From: an uncultured Alphaproteobacteria bacterium
GTDB lineage: Bacteria > Pseudomonadota > Alphaproteobacteria > Caulobacterales > Parvularculaceae
DNA: 64,000 nucleotides
Direction: 5' to 3'
NCBI GenBank assembly: GCA_902826095.1
Contig: CADEDN010000010.1
Span: 1-64,000 of the forward strand
Shown here: in pieces, positions 26,492 through 35,029 of the stretch
How positions within the stretch are numbered: position 1 is the first letter of the stretch
Layout of the letters: each line of letters opens with the position of its first letter
Position numbers and translations under genes: made by a program
Notes under the pieces: generated by a model
Told to the model about the DNA's origin: nothing
Seen by the model: the letters and a program-made list of their open reading frames with translations, nothing else
Databases searched by the model: none

Positions 26492-26520
26492 AAACAAAAA
26501 CCCCCGCCTCGCGGCGGGGG
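26492..26520 (-). terminator. Rho-independent terminator after the Bax-inhibitor-like gene
   Basis: On the minus strand a CCCCCGCC-GCGA-GGCGGGGG stem (26501-26520) is followed by TTTTTGTTTG (26492-26500). It lies 20 bases past the stop of the gene at 26541-27272 and would end its transcript. Confidence 0.9.
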
Positions 26521-26540
26521 TCGCTGTAAGCTGACGGCGC

Positions 26541-27272
26541 TTATTCGCTGCGCATGATCCCGAGCATGTTGAGGATATGCACGAAGAGCGTGACGAAAGA
26601 GCCGTAGAGCGCGAAGGCGCCAAAAATCGAGGCGCGGTCGTTCGCTTCGCCGCCTTCGCGGTACATTTCCTTGATCATCTGCGTTTCATAGGCGGTGACC
26701 GCAGAGAAAACGAGAACGACGGCGCCAGAGGTCACGAGGCTCATGATCGTCGATTTGAAGATGACGGCGTTCAGCACGATCGCGATCAGGAGGCCGATCG
26801 ACGCCATGAAGAGGAACGACGCCATGCCCGATAGATCGCGCTTGGCCGTGTAACCATAAAGGCTCGTCGCGCCGAAAGTCGCGGCGGTGATGAAGAACGC
26901 CTTGTAGATCTCTTGCGCGGCGCCCGCCTGATTGAAGAAGAACAGCATCGGCGCGATCATCGCGCCCCAGATCGCGGCGTAGAGCCAGAAAAGCCCATGG
27001 GCGGCGGTCTTTGAGCCCGAAAAAATCACTCGCGGCGCCAGCATCCCGATGCCGAAGATCGCCGCGAACAACACCCATTTGAGCGGCGTGCCGGCGATCA
27101 TCTGGACCGCGGCCGGATTTGACGCGACCGCCAGCGAGACAAGCCCCGTGCCGGCAACCGCAAGCGCCATATAATTGTAGACGCCGAGCATGTACTGGCG
27201 CAGGCCCTGGTCGATGACGCGGCCATCGCTGCGGGCGACTGTCGCGCCGAAATTTCTGCCTGTGTCGTTCAT
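26541..27272 (-). CDS. Bax inhibitor-1/YccA family membrane protein
   Basis: 243-aa protein with seven hydrophobic helices and the family marks GLRQYMLGVYNYMALAV near the start and SIFGAFALYGSFVTLFVHIL near the end. The bacterial family includes YccA, which modulates FtsH, and BsYetJ, a pH-sensitive calcium leak channel. Acts in the inner membrane. Monocistronic, with its own terminator. Length and helix pattern are typical. Confidence 0.92.
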   Translation of the reverse strand: MNDTGRNFGATVARSDGRVIDQGLRQYMLGVYNYMALAVAGTGLVSLAVASNPAAVQMIAGTPLKWVLFAAIFGIGMLAPRVIFSGSKTAAHGLFWLYAAIWGAMIAPMLFFFNQAGAAQEIYKAFFITAATFGATSLYGYTAKRDLSGMASFLFMASIGLLIAIVLNAVIFKSTIMSLVTSGAVVLVFSAVTAYETQMIKEMYREGGEANDRASIFGAFALYGSFVTLFVHILNMLGIMRSE

Positions 27273-27367
27273 GGAGAGATCAGCCTTTCTGAAACTTGCC
27301 GAAAACCAAGGGTCAATATCGGGATTTCCGCACCCGAATACAAGGGCTTGGAGATCGGCCGAAACGG

Positions 27368-28750
27368 TTAACGCCGTCTTAGGCGACTTGCGAAAAACCC
27401 GTCAATGCCGCCTTCGGCCGCCAGCATTGACGGCGCGGTCCGCAGATCCCCGTCGCGCGTCAGCGCCGGAAGACCGCCGATTTCGTCGGCCGTAATCTTG
27501 ACGCGTTCGAGGTCCGGATGGCGGGACAGCGCCGCGGCGATCTGTCTTTCACCCTCTTCGGGTTGCAGTGAGCAGGTGCAATAAACGAGGAGCCCATCGG
27601 GTTTCAGCAGGGTCAGCGCCTTGTCGATCATTTTCGCCTGCAGGGCCGCGAGTGAAGCGAGGGTCGCTTCGGTCTTCGACCACAAAATGTCGGGGTGACG
27701 GCGGATCGTCCCGGTCGCCGTACAGGGCGCGTCGAGCAAGATCGCGTCGGCGCGACGATCCGGCGCCCAGTCGAGAATGTCGGCCTTGATGGTTTCCGCT
27801 GAAAGTCTCGTCCGGGCGAGATTCTCGACGACAAGTTTCAGGCGCGATCCTTCGATATCGACAGCGACGACTTCAGCGCCCGCCGCCGCAAGCTGCATCG
27901 TCTTGCCGCCCGGGGCCGCGCAAAGATCAAAGACAAGCCTGCCACTGACATCGCCCAAAAGGCGCGCGGGAAGCGCCGCGGCGGCGTCCTGCACCCACCA
28001 GCGCCCTTCCCCATAACCGGCGAGCGTCGCGATCTTCGTTCCGGCCGCGACCCGCACCGATCCCGTCGCGAGCAGCGCGCCGGTGAGGTCGGCGGCGATC
28101 GCTGGCGCGTCCCGCGGCTCCCGGGGCGTCAGATCGATCGGCGCTTCCTTTTGATGGGCGCGCGCGATCGCCCGCGCGACGTCGGGGCCGCAATTGCGCT
28201 CCCAGCCCCGCCACATCCAGCCCGGCGTATCGATGCGATCGGGCAGCGCGCCGATGGAGGCGGGTCCGGCTTTGGCGATCTTGCGGGCGACCGCGTTGAC
28301 GAGGCCGTCATAGCCGGCGGTTTCGCGAAATTCCTGCGCCAGGGCGACGGAAGTCGAGACGGCGGCATGGTCAGGCGTGTTGAGCAGCAGGCTCTGGGCG
28401 GCGGCGAGGCGCAAGATATCCATTGTCCGGGCGGACCGCTTCGGGAAGGGGCGGCCCAGATGGCCGCCGATCGCGTGATCGAGCGATCCGCGCCGCCGCA
28501 AGACGTTGGCGGCCAGCGCATGGGCAAGGCCCCGGTCCGGCCCTTCGAGCGCGTTGAACGACCGGCAGTCCTCAAGCGCCTGATCGAGCGTCCGGCCCGC
28601 GCCGACCAGCGTCAGCACATCAAGCGCGGCGCGGCGCGGCGCCAGCCCCTGGACGGGGCGGCTCGCCTTGGGCGCCTTCTTATCGGCGCCCGGCGAGGTC
28701 CTTTTCGCGTTTTTGGGGCGGGGGGCCTGCATTGGTCGGGCTTCAACCAT
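27368..28750 (-). CDS. rsmB: 16S rRNA (cytosine-967-C5)-methyltransferase-like
   Basis: 460-aa RsmB/NOP family enzyme. Residues about 30-160 form the NusB-like RNA-binding domain (PRRAALDVLTLV). The C-terminal part is the SAM-dependent m5C methyltransferase, with FDLCAAPGGKTMQLA (motif I), ILLDAPCTATGTIRRHPDI (motif IV Cys) and LVYCTCSLQPEEGE (motif VI catalytic Cys). Start may be 28750 or the Met codon at 28732. In many alphaproteobacteria rsmB, htpX and a DUF1674 gene cluster; here they are spread over 5 kb. Confidence 0.9.
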   Translation of the reverse strand: MVEARPMQAPRPKNAKRTSPGADKKAPKASRPVQGLAPRRAALDVLTLVGAGRTLDQALEDCRSFNALEGPDRGLAHALAANVLRRRGSLDHAIGGHLGRPFPKRSARTMDILRLAAAQSLLLNTPDHAAVSTSVALAQEFRETAGYDGLVNAVARKIAKAGPASIGALPDRIDTPGWMWRGWERNCGPDVARAIARAHQKEAPIDLTPREPRDAPAIAADLTGALLATGSVRVAAGTKIATLAGYGEGRWWVQDAAAALPARLLGDVSGRLVFDLCAAPGGKTMQLAAAGAEVVAVDIEGSRLKLVVENLARTRLSAETIKADILDWAPDRRADAILLDAPCTATGTIRRHPDILWSKTEATLASLAALQAKMIDKALTLLKPDGLLVYCTCSLQPEEGERQIAAALSRHPDLERVKITADEIGGLPALTRDGDLRTAPSMLAAEGGIDGFFASRLRRR

Positions 28751-28883
28751 GTGCGCCCGTCAAAGTCACGCGGCATTTGCGCCTTGGCGGTTTCGGAGTA
28801 GGATGGCCCCGGATTTGGGCGGTGGGGCGCCCCGGCTACGATGGCCCTTTGCTTAACGCCTTGGTTTAACGGTGGGGACTTCA

Positions 28884-29612
28884 ATGATGAAATCAATCAT
28901 GCGCCTTTCGGCGGCGGCGATGGCGCTGACGGCGATAACCGGCGCCGCCAACGCCCAGACGCAGGAAATCATTTCCCGTCCGAGCGACATGGTCACGAAT
29001 TTCGATGCGGTCCATCTCGGACCGGTCCTGACCGAACTCGGCATTGTCTGGCAGGAGCGGCGCACCGCGGACGGCCAGGCTTTCATCGCCGCGTCGATCG
29101 GCGCCCAGATGAATTTCGTCATTGTGCCGCTCGCCTGCCTCGGCGCTGACGGCAGAAGCGGCTGCGTCGGCGCGAGCTTCCTGACGAACTTTGTCGGCGC
29201 GTCCGCCAATCCTCAGTCTGTTTCCGCGTTTAACCAGAAGTATTATTTTACAAGCGCGGGCGTTTATTCCGACGGAAGCGGAGCGTATCTCAGCCGATAC
29301 GAAATCGCCGATTACGGCATTCCGCGCGGCAATGTCGCTTCATCGATCGGCAGCTATTTCGCCCTGGCGGAGCGATTCAAGAATGAGATCGCCGCCAAGA
29401 CGGTGAGCGCCGACGGCTATGTCGACGACATGTCGGCGTCGGTCCTCAATGTCAGGTCGGCGGAAGCGGTCGGGATTGACGCCAGCGTCAAGGGCGACGG
29501 CACGATGATTTCGGCGCACCTGGCGAATTTCGAGCAGACGCCGGAACTCATCCGCAAGCTCCTGGCCTCCGAGAATGCGCCGCGCAACAAGATCACGAAT
29601 GTGACCGAATAA
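28884..29612 (+). CDS. Secreted YbjN-domain-like protein
   Basis: 242-aa protein with a signal peptide (about residues 1-22, ending ITGAANAQ). The rest resembles a YbjN domain: a start like LGPVLTELGIVWQERRTADG, a middle with FVIVPLACLGADGRSGC, and YEIADYGIPRGNVASSIGSYF. It is distantly similar in layout to the protein at 3648-4148, including the Cys pair in the central strands. ATG 28884 follows GTGGGGAC. Followed by a strong terminator. Probably monocistronic; function unknown. Confidence 0.65.
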   Translation: MMKSIMRLSAAAMALTAITGAANAQTQEIISRPSDMVTNFDAVHLGPVLTELGIVWQERRTADGQAFIAASIGAQMNFVIVPLACLGADGRSGCVGASFLTNFVGASANPQSVSAFNQKYYFTSAGVYSDGSGAYLSRYEIADYGIPRGNVASSIGSYFALAERFKNEIAAKTVSADGYVDDMSASVLNVRSAEAVGIDASVKGDGTMISAHLANFEQTPELIRKLLASENAPRNKITNVTE

Positions 29613-29632
29613 TCCGGCCGCGTTCTGCGAAC

Positions 29633-29662
29633 AAAACCCCGCCCGAAAGGGCGGGGTTTTTT
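29633..29662. terminator. Bidirectional terminator
   Basis: A 12-bp stem AAAACCCCGCCC/GGGCGGGGTTTT (29633-29644 and 29649-29660) around a GAAA tetraloop, with T-runs on both strands (TTTTTT at 29657-29662). It lies between two convergent genes and can serve both. Confidence 0.92.
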
Positions 29663-29663
29663 G

Positions 29664-30269
29664 TCAGCTCGTGCAGGACCCGGCGGTGACGCAATATTGA
29701 ACCTTCGACGACAGGCGCGGCCAACGCGTCGCGGCCTTTTCCATGGTGAAGGCGCCGACGATCTTCCGCGAGATCGGCGAGGCGTAGTCATATTCGGACT
29801 CGGCGACGATCAGCGACGACGCGTCGTCGAGAAGCGCGGGATCGAGATCGCCGGGATAGACGTCGCCCGGCGCGTAGGGCTCGGTCCCGTCCGACTGCAG
29901 GCTCCAGTGCACCTTGATCTCATCCGTGTCAGGATCAAGAACGAGGCTGACGACGCGAAACGTGACGTCGATGTCCTTCGTCGCGATGACGTCCTCCATG
30001 CCGACGAAGAGATCGTCGAGACTGTCCTTGGTGATCGACGATTCCTGCGCGACGAGATCGGCGAGCGTGTTCGCCGACAGCATCACTTTCCGGCTGGTCG
30101 AATACGCCGCGGAGCCTTCGATCACGCCGAAGAACAGCAAGATCATGATCGGCGCGATGAAGGCGAATTCGACGGCGGCGAGGCCGCTCCGCGATTTCGC
30201 GAAAGCGGCGAGGCTCCGCCGCGCCCGCGCCTTCATGCGTGCATTGAGATCAGGAATCATAGGGCTCAT
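29664..30269 (-). CDS. TadE/TadG-like pilus assembly protein
   Basis: 201-aa protein with a short basic N-terminus, then SRSGLAAVEFAFIAPIMILLFFGVIEGS, the prepilin-like TadE signature (Gly before a hydrophobic helix with Glu at position +5), and a periplasmic tail with FTMEKAATRWPRL. TadE-like minor pseudopilins help assemble tight-adherence (Flp) pili. Starts inside the end of the upstream TadE-like gene (20-base overlap), so translation is coupled. No other tad genes (rcpA, tadA, flp) are in the window. Confidence 0.82.
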   Translation of the reverse strand: MSPMIPDLNARMKARARRSLAAFAKSRSGLAAVEFAFIAPIMILLFFGVIEGSAAYSTSRKVMLSANTLADLVAQESSITKDSLDDLFVGMEDVIATKDIDVTFRVVSLVLDPDTDEIKVHWSLQSDGTEPYAPGDVYPGDLDPALLDDASSLIVAESEYDYASPISRKIVGAFTMEKAATRWPRLSSKVQYCVTAGSCTS

Positions 30270-30798
30270 TCCGGAAAATTGACGTCGAGAACATTTTCAC
30301 CGCGCCGCCCGCCGCTCTTTCAAGGTTGAGGCCGAGGCCCGGATTGAAACTCTTGTGCATGTAGCAGACGCGGACGCGGACGATGTCGCGCGCCGCGCCG
30401 GCGTTATAGGGAATGGCGTCGAGCGCATCGGGATCGGCGTCGCGGCAGACCGGCGCCGCAATATCGGCCGCGAGCTCCGCGAAGGTCGAAAACCGCGCGA
30501 CATCGACCGTCAGCCTTTCTTCGCAATCGCCGAAGAGTTCGACAACCTCGCAGATTTCATCGAAGAACGCGTCGCGCGAGATCGCATTGGTCTGCGCCTG
30601 TCCTGTCCTGATGAGGCGCGCCGCCTTGGCGTTGGCGGCCTCGACCGCGGATTCGGCGAAGAAGAAGTAGCCCGCCTCGATGACCGAGAAGGTCAGCGCA
30701 AAGAACAGCGGCGCGATCAGCGCGAACTCGACCGCTGAAGAGCCGGACCGGCAGCGGAGGAACCGCGATCGCCTTGGTCCGAAGACTGATTTTCTCAT
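30250..30798 (-). CDS. TadE-like pilus assembly protein
   Basis: 182-aa protein from ATG 30798, with CRSGSSAVEFALIAPLFFALTFSVIEAGY, again the TadE prepilin-like motif. A periplasmic domain with four Cys residues follows. Together with the overlapping downstream TadE-like gene it forms a two-gene unit. The open frame extends to 30891, but the added residues precede the basic start normally found before the helix. Such TadE/TadF pairs are sometimes found apart from the main tad locus. Confidence 0.82.
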   Translation of the reverse strand: MRKSVFGPRRSRFLRCRSGSSAVEFALIAPLFFALTFSVIEAGYFFFAESAVEAANAKAARLIRTGQAQTNAISRDAFFDEICEVVELFGDCEERLTVDVARFSTFAELAADIAAPVCRDADPDALDAIPYNAGAARDIVRVRVCYMHKSFNPGLGLNLERAAGGAVKMFSTSIFRNEPYDS

Positions 30799-31040
30799 TT
30801 CCGCACAACTCCCGCCGCAACTGTTGGGGGAAGAGGACAAGCAATTTTCGCGCCTCAGGGCCCAATCTCGCGGTCGAAGCAATTTGCCCAAAACCCGTTA
30901 ACCCTTCGTGTTTCGACATCGTTAACGCGCGCCGCCATCCCCCGCGACGCCGCTTCGCGGCTCCTCAGGGATGGCCTTGGTCTTTCATCGTGTCATCCCG
31001 GACGCGACGCAGCGCATACGGAATGACAGGGTGGGGGCGT

Positions 31041-31076
31041 TGGAGAGATCAGGCTGAAACAGCCCCAATCCCTCCC
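31041..31076 (+). repeat. 36-bp direct repeat, copy 1
   Basis: Identical over 36 bases to 31340-31375; starts TGGAGAGATCAGGCTGAAAC. Both copies follow a GATGACAGGGTG-like word by 8-15 bases, so the repeated unit is probably longer and part of a dispersed family. Confidence 0.85.
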
Positions 31077-31124
31077 CTACCCCTCCCTTTTCAAGGGAGG
31101 CGAAGAAAGAAGCGCGTGCGGATT

Positions 31125-31147
31125 CCCTCCCCTTGGAAAGGGGAGGG
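31125..31147. repeat. GC-rich hairpin repeat
   Basis: CCCTCCCCTT (31125-31134) pairs perfectly with AAGGGGAGGG (31138-31147) around GGA. A related CTCCCTTTTCAAGGGAG palindrome lies 40 bases upstream, suggesting an inserted REP-like unit. Confidence 0.7.
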
Positions 31148-31266
31148 TAGGGTGGGGATTGGTGTTGATACAGACGAATGGCGCGGCGCGTCGGGGATCT
31201 CCTGAGGCGAGCGCGCTGTCAGTGTCGCGGGATCCCGGATCAGCGCGGCAGCGCTCATCCTGAGGA

Positions 31267-31282
31267 GCCGCCGTCAGGCGGC
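31267..31282. repeat. Short hairpin in a dispersed repeat
   Basis: GCCGCC-GTCA-GGCGGC, perfect 6-bp stem, framed by CTGAGGA and TCTCGAAGGA. This framing is typical of intergenic repeats in alphaproteobacterial genomes. Confidence 0.55.
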
Positions 31283-31339
31283 GTCTCGAAGGACACGCTG
31301 CAGCGCATCCGGGATGACAGGGTGTGGCGAAGGCGAGGC

Positions 31340-31375
31340 TGGAGAGATCAGGCTGAAACAGCCCCAATCCCTCCC
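31340..31375 (+). repeat. 36-bp direct repeat, copy 2
   Basis: Exact copy of 31041-31076, 299 bases downstream and in the same orientation. The sequence between the copies contains the hairpin repeats, so recombination between copies could delete or duplicate that block. Confidence 0.85.
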
Positions 31376-31438
31376 TTTGCAATTGCGGGGAACAGTACGC
31401 GCTCCGACGACGGACTATCAGCCGGCGCGGGCGCTCCC

Positions 31439-32470
31439 TTAGTCAATAGGGAACCAGCCGAAGCGCGAGCGCGCTTGCGGCGTTGCTGCGACGCCGGCGG
31501 CGGCGAACGCGGCGATGATCGCAATGCGGTCTTCGCCGCCGATCTCCTGATTGCGCGGACCCGACAATTCATGGATCGCCCAGCCAAGGCCCGGCACGGG
31601 TCGGATTTCGGCGAGCGCGACCCGACGGCCGTCGCGCTCGCACCGGTAAAAGACCGAAGCGCCGGTCGCCGCGCGCTCGACATAGGTTCGCGCGCAATTG
31701 TCGTAATCGACCGCCGCCCGCTTAAGCTCGCCGCCGCATGCGACGGGGCGCAAGACGCCGCCGCGCCCATCGGTCAAGAGCCCCGTGGGCGCCGCAGGAA
31801 AAGGGAGGCGTTCATAATGCGCCTCCACCCACTCTTTGATGGAGGCGCCGTCCGCCTTTTCGAGCGACGCGAGAATCTGCCGGTCGTTAAGATCGGTCCT
31901 GACGCGGCGAACAATTTCGATCGCGAATACGAGGCGCCTGAAGTCGCGTCGATCGCGCGCCATCTTGAGAACCCCGCGCGTGCGGTATGCCGGCGGCAAT
32001 CGCGACAGCGCCAGCACGTCTCGCCGCGATATCGCCTTGAGATGCCGCATCGTCTTGCGCGCATGCGGATCGGCCGCAAGGGCGGCGAGGCGCCGATAGC
32101 TCGTCGCCCGCCAGGGCTTTCCGGCGAGCTTGGCGCAGCAGCGGGCGAGTACTGGATCGAAATCCGGCGCGAAGTCGCGCAAAATATTTTCGCGGCGGTC
32201 GCGGCCGATCGCACGCGCGAAATCCTCAACGCGCGCGGGGTTTTCCGCGTCGCGCACGAAAGCGAGCGTCATCGCGATGAAATGCAGCTCATCGCGCGGC
32301 AACGAAAGAATGCGCGCGGCGATCGACGCGTTCACGCCCGCCATCGTCGCGATATAAGGCGTCAGCCAGCGGTAGGGCCCGCCGATTTCGACAAGAATCG
32401 GGCGCCGTTTCGGCGCGGCCTGGAGCGCGGCGCAGGGCGCGCGCGCCTCCACCGTCACATATGGGGTCAA
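31439..32470 (-). CDS. Uncharacterised protein with PcfJ-like C-terminus
   Basis: 343-aa protein, basic and helical, with no signal or membrane segment. Residues about 245-330 (LKRAAVDYDNCARTYVERA, ALAEIRPVPGLGWAIHEL, GPRNQEI) resemble the PcfJ-like domain, which has a conserved Asn-Cys and a Gln/Asn-rich end. PcfJ-like proteins occur on plasmids and in chromosomes with no known activity. This match is from memory of the pattern and is weak. It follows the repeat-rich block and is alone on its strand. A 452-codon open frame on the opposite strand is its shadow. Confidence 0.6.
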   Translation of the reverse strand: MTPYVTVEARAPCAALQAAPKRRPILVEIGGPYRWLTPYIATMAGVNASIAARILSLPRDELHFIAMTLAFVRDAENPARVEDFARAIGRDRRENILRDFAPDFDPVLARCCAKLAGKPWRATSYRRLAALAADPHARKTMRHLKAISRRDVLALSRLPPAYRTRGVLKMARDRRDFRRLVFAIEIVRRVRTDLNDRQILASLEKADGASIKEWVEAHYERLPFPAAPTGLLTDGRGGVLRPVACGGELKRAAVDYDNCARTYVERAATGASVFYRCERDGRRVALAEIRPVPGLGWAIHELSGPRNQEIGGEDRIAIIAAFAAAGVAATPQARSRFGWFPID

Positions 32471-32551
32471 CGGAGTTCTCTCTGTCAGGTTTTTTCAAAA
32501 AGCGGCGACGCGCGTCCGGCGCGCCGCCTATCCTGAAGAGAGGCGGCGCAG

Positions 32552-32638
32552 TCAGACGGCGTTGAGCCCAATATCGCTGCGCGTTTGCATGTCATGCTCC
32601 ATCATTCCGCTTTCGCGGAGACGCGGCTTGTAGTTCAT
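32552..32638 (-). CDS. Possible 28-aa small protein
   Basis: A short frame MNYKPRLRESGMMEHDM... ending TRSDIGLNAV. The end resembles the DIGL words of small DUF1127-type proteins, but it is too short to be sure. It lies in a 215-base gap between a thermonuclease gene and a PcfJ-like gene. No clear ribosome-binding site. Could be chance. Confidence 0.25.
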   Translation of the reverse strand: MNYKPRLRESGMMEHDMQTRSDIGLNAV

Positions 32639-32685
32639 CCGTATAGAGAAGGCAAGCGCCTCATCGGCGCCAGGCGGCCGGCGCG

Positions 32686-33102
32686 TCAACCGCACCAGGG
32701 ATCGGCCGCGCCGTCGGCGACCGCGTGGCCTTCCGCAATGAGCGCCGAGCCGAGATCGTCGCCGCCAGGAGTTTCGATCCTCGCGACCACCCGGCCGCCA
32801 TATTTGTCGTGGGCGATGTCGATCAAGAGGACGTCGCCGCCGCCGAGGCGGTCTTCGACAAAGGCTTTTGCCGCGCGCGCCCGGACCCGTTCGGTTTCGC
32901 ATTGCGGGCGGAAGAGTTCCGGCACGTCGACGCCCCTGATGCGAACGGAGATCGAGACGATCTGATCAACCCAGATCTGGGCTGAGACCCTCACCGTGTC
33001 GCCGTCGACAACCCGCGCGACGCTCGCCGGCACGGGTCCTGGAATGTCCGCCGCCGCCGAGCCCAACATCAAAGGTAGCGATGATAATAATAATGCAACC
33101 AT
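32686..33102 (-). CDS. Secreted thermonuclease (SNase-like)
   Basis: 138-aa protein with a signal peptide (about residues 1-19) and the staphylococcal-nuclease fold: VARVVDGDTVRV, SVRIRGVDVPELF and HDKYGGRVVARI. The RIRG Arg, E62 of the PE pair and R104 occupy the usual catalytic places. It likely cleaves DNA or RNA in the periplasm or outside, with calcium. ATG 33102 is favoured over 33111 because the AGGG preceding sits directly against the first ATG. Ends PWCG with C66 and C137 free to pair. Confidence 0.88.
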   Translation of the reverse strand: MVALLLSSLPLMLGSAAADIPGPVPASVARVVDGDTVRVSAQIWVDQIVSISVRIRGVDVPELFRPQCETERVRARAAKAFVEDRLGGGDVLLIDIAHDKYGGRVVARIETPGGDDLGSALIAEGHAVADGAADPWCG

Positions 33103-33158
33103 GGATTGCATCCCTACGCGTTCGCGGTTTGTTCGGCAAGCCCCCGCGTCTTCGCCGC

Positions 33159-33368
33159 TCAGAAATCGACCGCGCGGCCTTTGCGCTCCCAGTCGCCAAA
33201 GCGGGTGGGTTCGGGGCCTTGGGGCCCGCCCCGCTCGGGCGGCGTGCTCGCCGCTTCTGCCTTCTTGCGCCTGAGGGCCGCCTCTTCCAGCGCGCGCCGC
33301 GCCGCCGGCGTCAGCCGGGCGCCGGGCGCTGCGCCTTCAACTGTTTCCCTGTCGTCGCCCGCTTTCAT
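33159..33368 (-). CDS. DUF1674 protein, SDHAF4-like assembly factor
   Basis: 69-aa protein with the DUF1674 signature: LTPAARRALEEAALRRKK, an ERGGPQGPEP linker, and the C-terminal PTRFGDWERKGRAVDF. In eukaryotes the homologue SDHAF4/Sdh8 binds the flavinylated SDHA subunit before assembly with SDHB; the bacterial proteins are thought to do the same. The substrate SdhA is encoded 30 kb away at 937-2724. Divergent from htpX. Confidence 0.9.
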   Translation of the reverse strand: MKAGDDRETVEGAAPGARLTPAARRALEEAALRRKKAEAASTPPERGGPQGPEPTRFGDWERKGRAVDF

Positions 33369-33429
33369 ATTGAACGCCCTTTCCGCGCTTCACATATAGC
33401 GCGGCGAATAGGAGAGAAACAGGAAAGCC

Positions 33430-34350
33430 ATGAGCCATCTTCGCACCTATATCCTGCTCGCCGCGCTGACCGCGCTTTTCGGCGTCGTCGGTTATGCGAT
33501 CGGCGGGACGGGCGGGATGATGCTGGCGCTCGCCGTCGCGGCGGCGTCGAACCTTTTCGCCTACTGGAACGCCGACAAGATCGTGCTGCGCCTCTATCGC
33601 GCGCAGATCGTCGACCGCTCGCACCCGTCGGGCGCCGTCCGGCGCTATGTCGAGATCGTCGAGCGCCTCGCCGACAACGCCTCCCTGCCGCGCCCGAAGA
33701 CTGCCATCATCGAGTCCGACCAGCCGAACGCCTTCGCGACCGGAAGGAACCCTGAAAACGCCGCCGTCGCCGCGACGACAGGGCTTCTGCGCATGCTGAA
33801 CGAAGAGGAGATCGCCGGCGTCATGGCGCATGAACTGGCGCATGTCAAAAACCGCGACACGCTGACCATGACCGTCACCGCAACGATCGCCGGCGCGATC
33901 ACGACGCTGGCCAATTTCGCCCTGTTCTTCGGCGGCAATCGCGACAGCAACAATGGCGGCAACATCATCGCGACGCTCGCCATGATGTTGCTCGCGCCGC
34001 TCGCCGCCGCGCTCGTGCAGATGGCGATCAGCCGCGGCCGCGAATATGAAGCCGACCGCGTCGGCGCTGAAATCTCCGGCCGGCCGCAAGCGCTCGCCGC
34101 GGCGCTCGCCAAGATTTCCGCCGGCGCCGCGCGCATTCCGAACCAAACAGCGGAAATGCATCCGGAGACGGGCCAGCTGATGATCGTCAACCCCTTGTCC
34201 GGCCGCGGCGCCGACAATCTCTTCTCAACGCATCCCTCGACGCAAAACCGCATCGACAGGCTGATGACCCTCGCCGGCCGCGGGACTGACGGCCGCCTTG
34301 GCGGCGCGACCTCGCCCTTCGAGGCGGCGCGCCGCGGCCCCTGGGGCTGA
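33430..34350 (+). CDS. htpX: Membrane zinc metalloprotease HtpX
   Basis: 306-aa M48 family protease of the inner membrane. It has two N-terminal helices, the zinc motif H134-E-L-A-H138 in [14 protein letters not shown], two further helices, and the later zinc-binding Glu in [14 protein letters not shown]. HtpX degrades misfolded membrane proteins along with FtsH. Standard length. AGGAAAGCC precedes the ATG. Confidence 0.97.
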   Translation: MSHLRTYILLAALTALFGVVGYAIGGTGGMMLALAVAAASNLFAYWNADKIVLRLYRAQIVDRSHPSGAVRRYVEIVERLADNASLPRPKTAIIESDQPNAFATGRNPENAAVAATTGLLRMLNEEEIAGVMAHELAHVKNRDTLTMTVTATIAGAITTLANFALFFGGNRDSNNGGNIIATLAMMLLAPLAAALVQMAISRGREYEADRVGAEISGRPQALAAALAKISAGAARIPNQTAEMHPETGQLMIVNPLSGRGADNLFSTHPSTQNRIDRLMTLAGRGTDGRLGGATSPFEAARRGPWG

Positions 34351-34446
34351 GCAGGCGGCGCGGCGCCCTTGCGAATTTATGGGTTAATTTACAGGTCGCC
34401 GCTTTGATGGGCGCCGGTCACCGGCGCTGTCGCCTCAGGCGTATCA

Positions 34447-34920
34447 ATGTCTTCCTGCCGTCCGTCCCCCGGCGTCGCCCTAAGACCTTCACGACGGCTG
34501 AAGGACGCGCTGTCGGCCGTCGCGCTTTTCAGCGTCGGCGCGTCTGCGGCTTCAAATTTCAGCGACTATGAACTGACGCGGAGCGTGCGCGCCCGCAACG
34601 CGGACGCGGCGGATTATTTCGCCGGCGCCCTGCCCGCCGGCGCGCTGGTCATTTCACTCGACGAGACAGCGCTCATCGCGGCAAAGATCAAGGGCGTCAA
34701 TCTCTACCACCCGAACGCCGGAAAGCCCGCCGAAATCGCAGCGCTCATTCGCGGTTTCGACGCGGCGGGCCGCTGCGTCTATGCGCGGCAGGGCGAAATC
34801 GCCGCCTTCGCCGAGCGCGCTGCCGGCGTCGCCTTCGTCAAGGCGGCCGCCGCGCCGCCGGAAAACTACGACTGGTTTGCGACGATTTCCCCGGTCAGGC
34901 CCGGCTGCGCGCTGTCTTAA
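34447..34920 (+). CDS. Hypothetical protein
   Basis: 157 aa, no recognised family. A moderately hydrophobic stretch (LSAVALFSVGASAASNF, about residues 22-40) could be a signal or anchor. The middle (GALVISLDETALIAAKIKGVNLYHP) and a tail with three Cys residues look protein-like with normal codon use. It sits between htpX and the stator genes. Start could be downstream of 34447. Kept as a probable gene because the competing minus-strand frame is shorter and low-complexity. Confidence 0.5.
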   Translation: MSSCRPSPGVALRPSRRLKDALSAVALFSVGASAASNFSDYELTRSVRARNADAADYFAGALPAGALVISLDETALIAAKIKGVNLYHPNAGKPAEIAALIRGFDAAGRCVYARQGEIAAFAERAAGVAFVKAAAAPPENYDWFATISPVRPGCALS

Positions 34921-35029
34921 CCTCCCGTCAACCGGGACCTCCAGGAAGCCGCGCATTTTAGACAAGCCTTAAGCAGTCCCTTTACGCCGCGTCGACTAAA
35001 TTCCCTCCGCTGTGAGGGAACGCACGTTC

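Larger units (their letters stand above)
30799..31438. other. Repeat-rich noncoding block
   Basis: 640 bases without a supported gene. It contains an imperfect palindrome GTCATCCCG...CGGAATGAC (30992-31027), two copies of a 36-base direct repeat, a CCCTCCCCTT/AAGGGGAGGG hairpin, and a GCCGCC-GTCA-GGCGGC hairpin within a CTGAGGAG...TCTCGAAGGA word common in alphaproteobacterial intergenic repeats. The upstream 100 bases should hold the promoter of the TadE-like pair. Confidence 0.7.

Noticed and set aside
31041-31375. CRISPR-like repeats
   Set aside because: Only two 36-base copies with a 263-base interval containing other repeats, and no cas genes.
31178-32536. 452-codon plus-strand open frame
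   Set aside because: Starts inside dispersed repeats and is antisense to a more protein-like minus-strand gene at 31439-32470.
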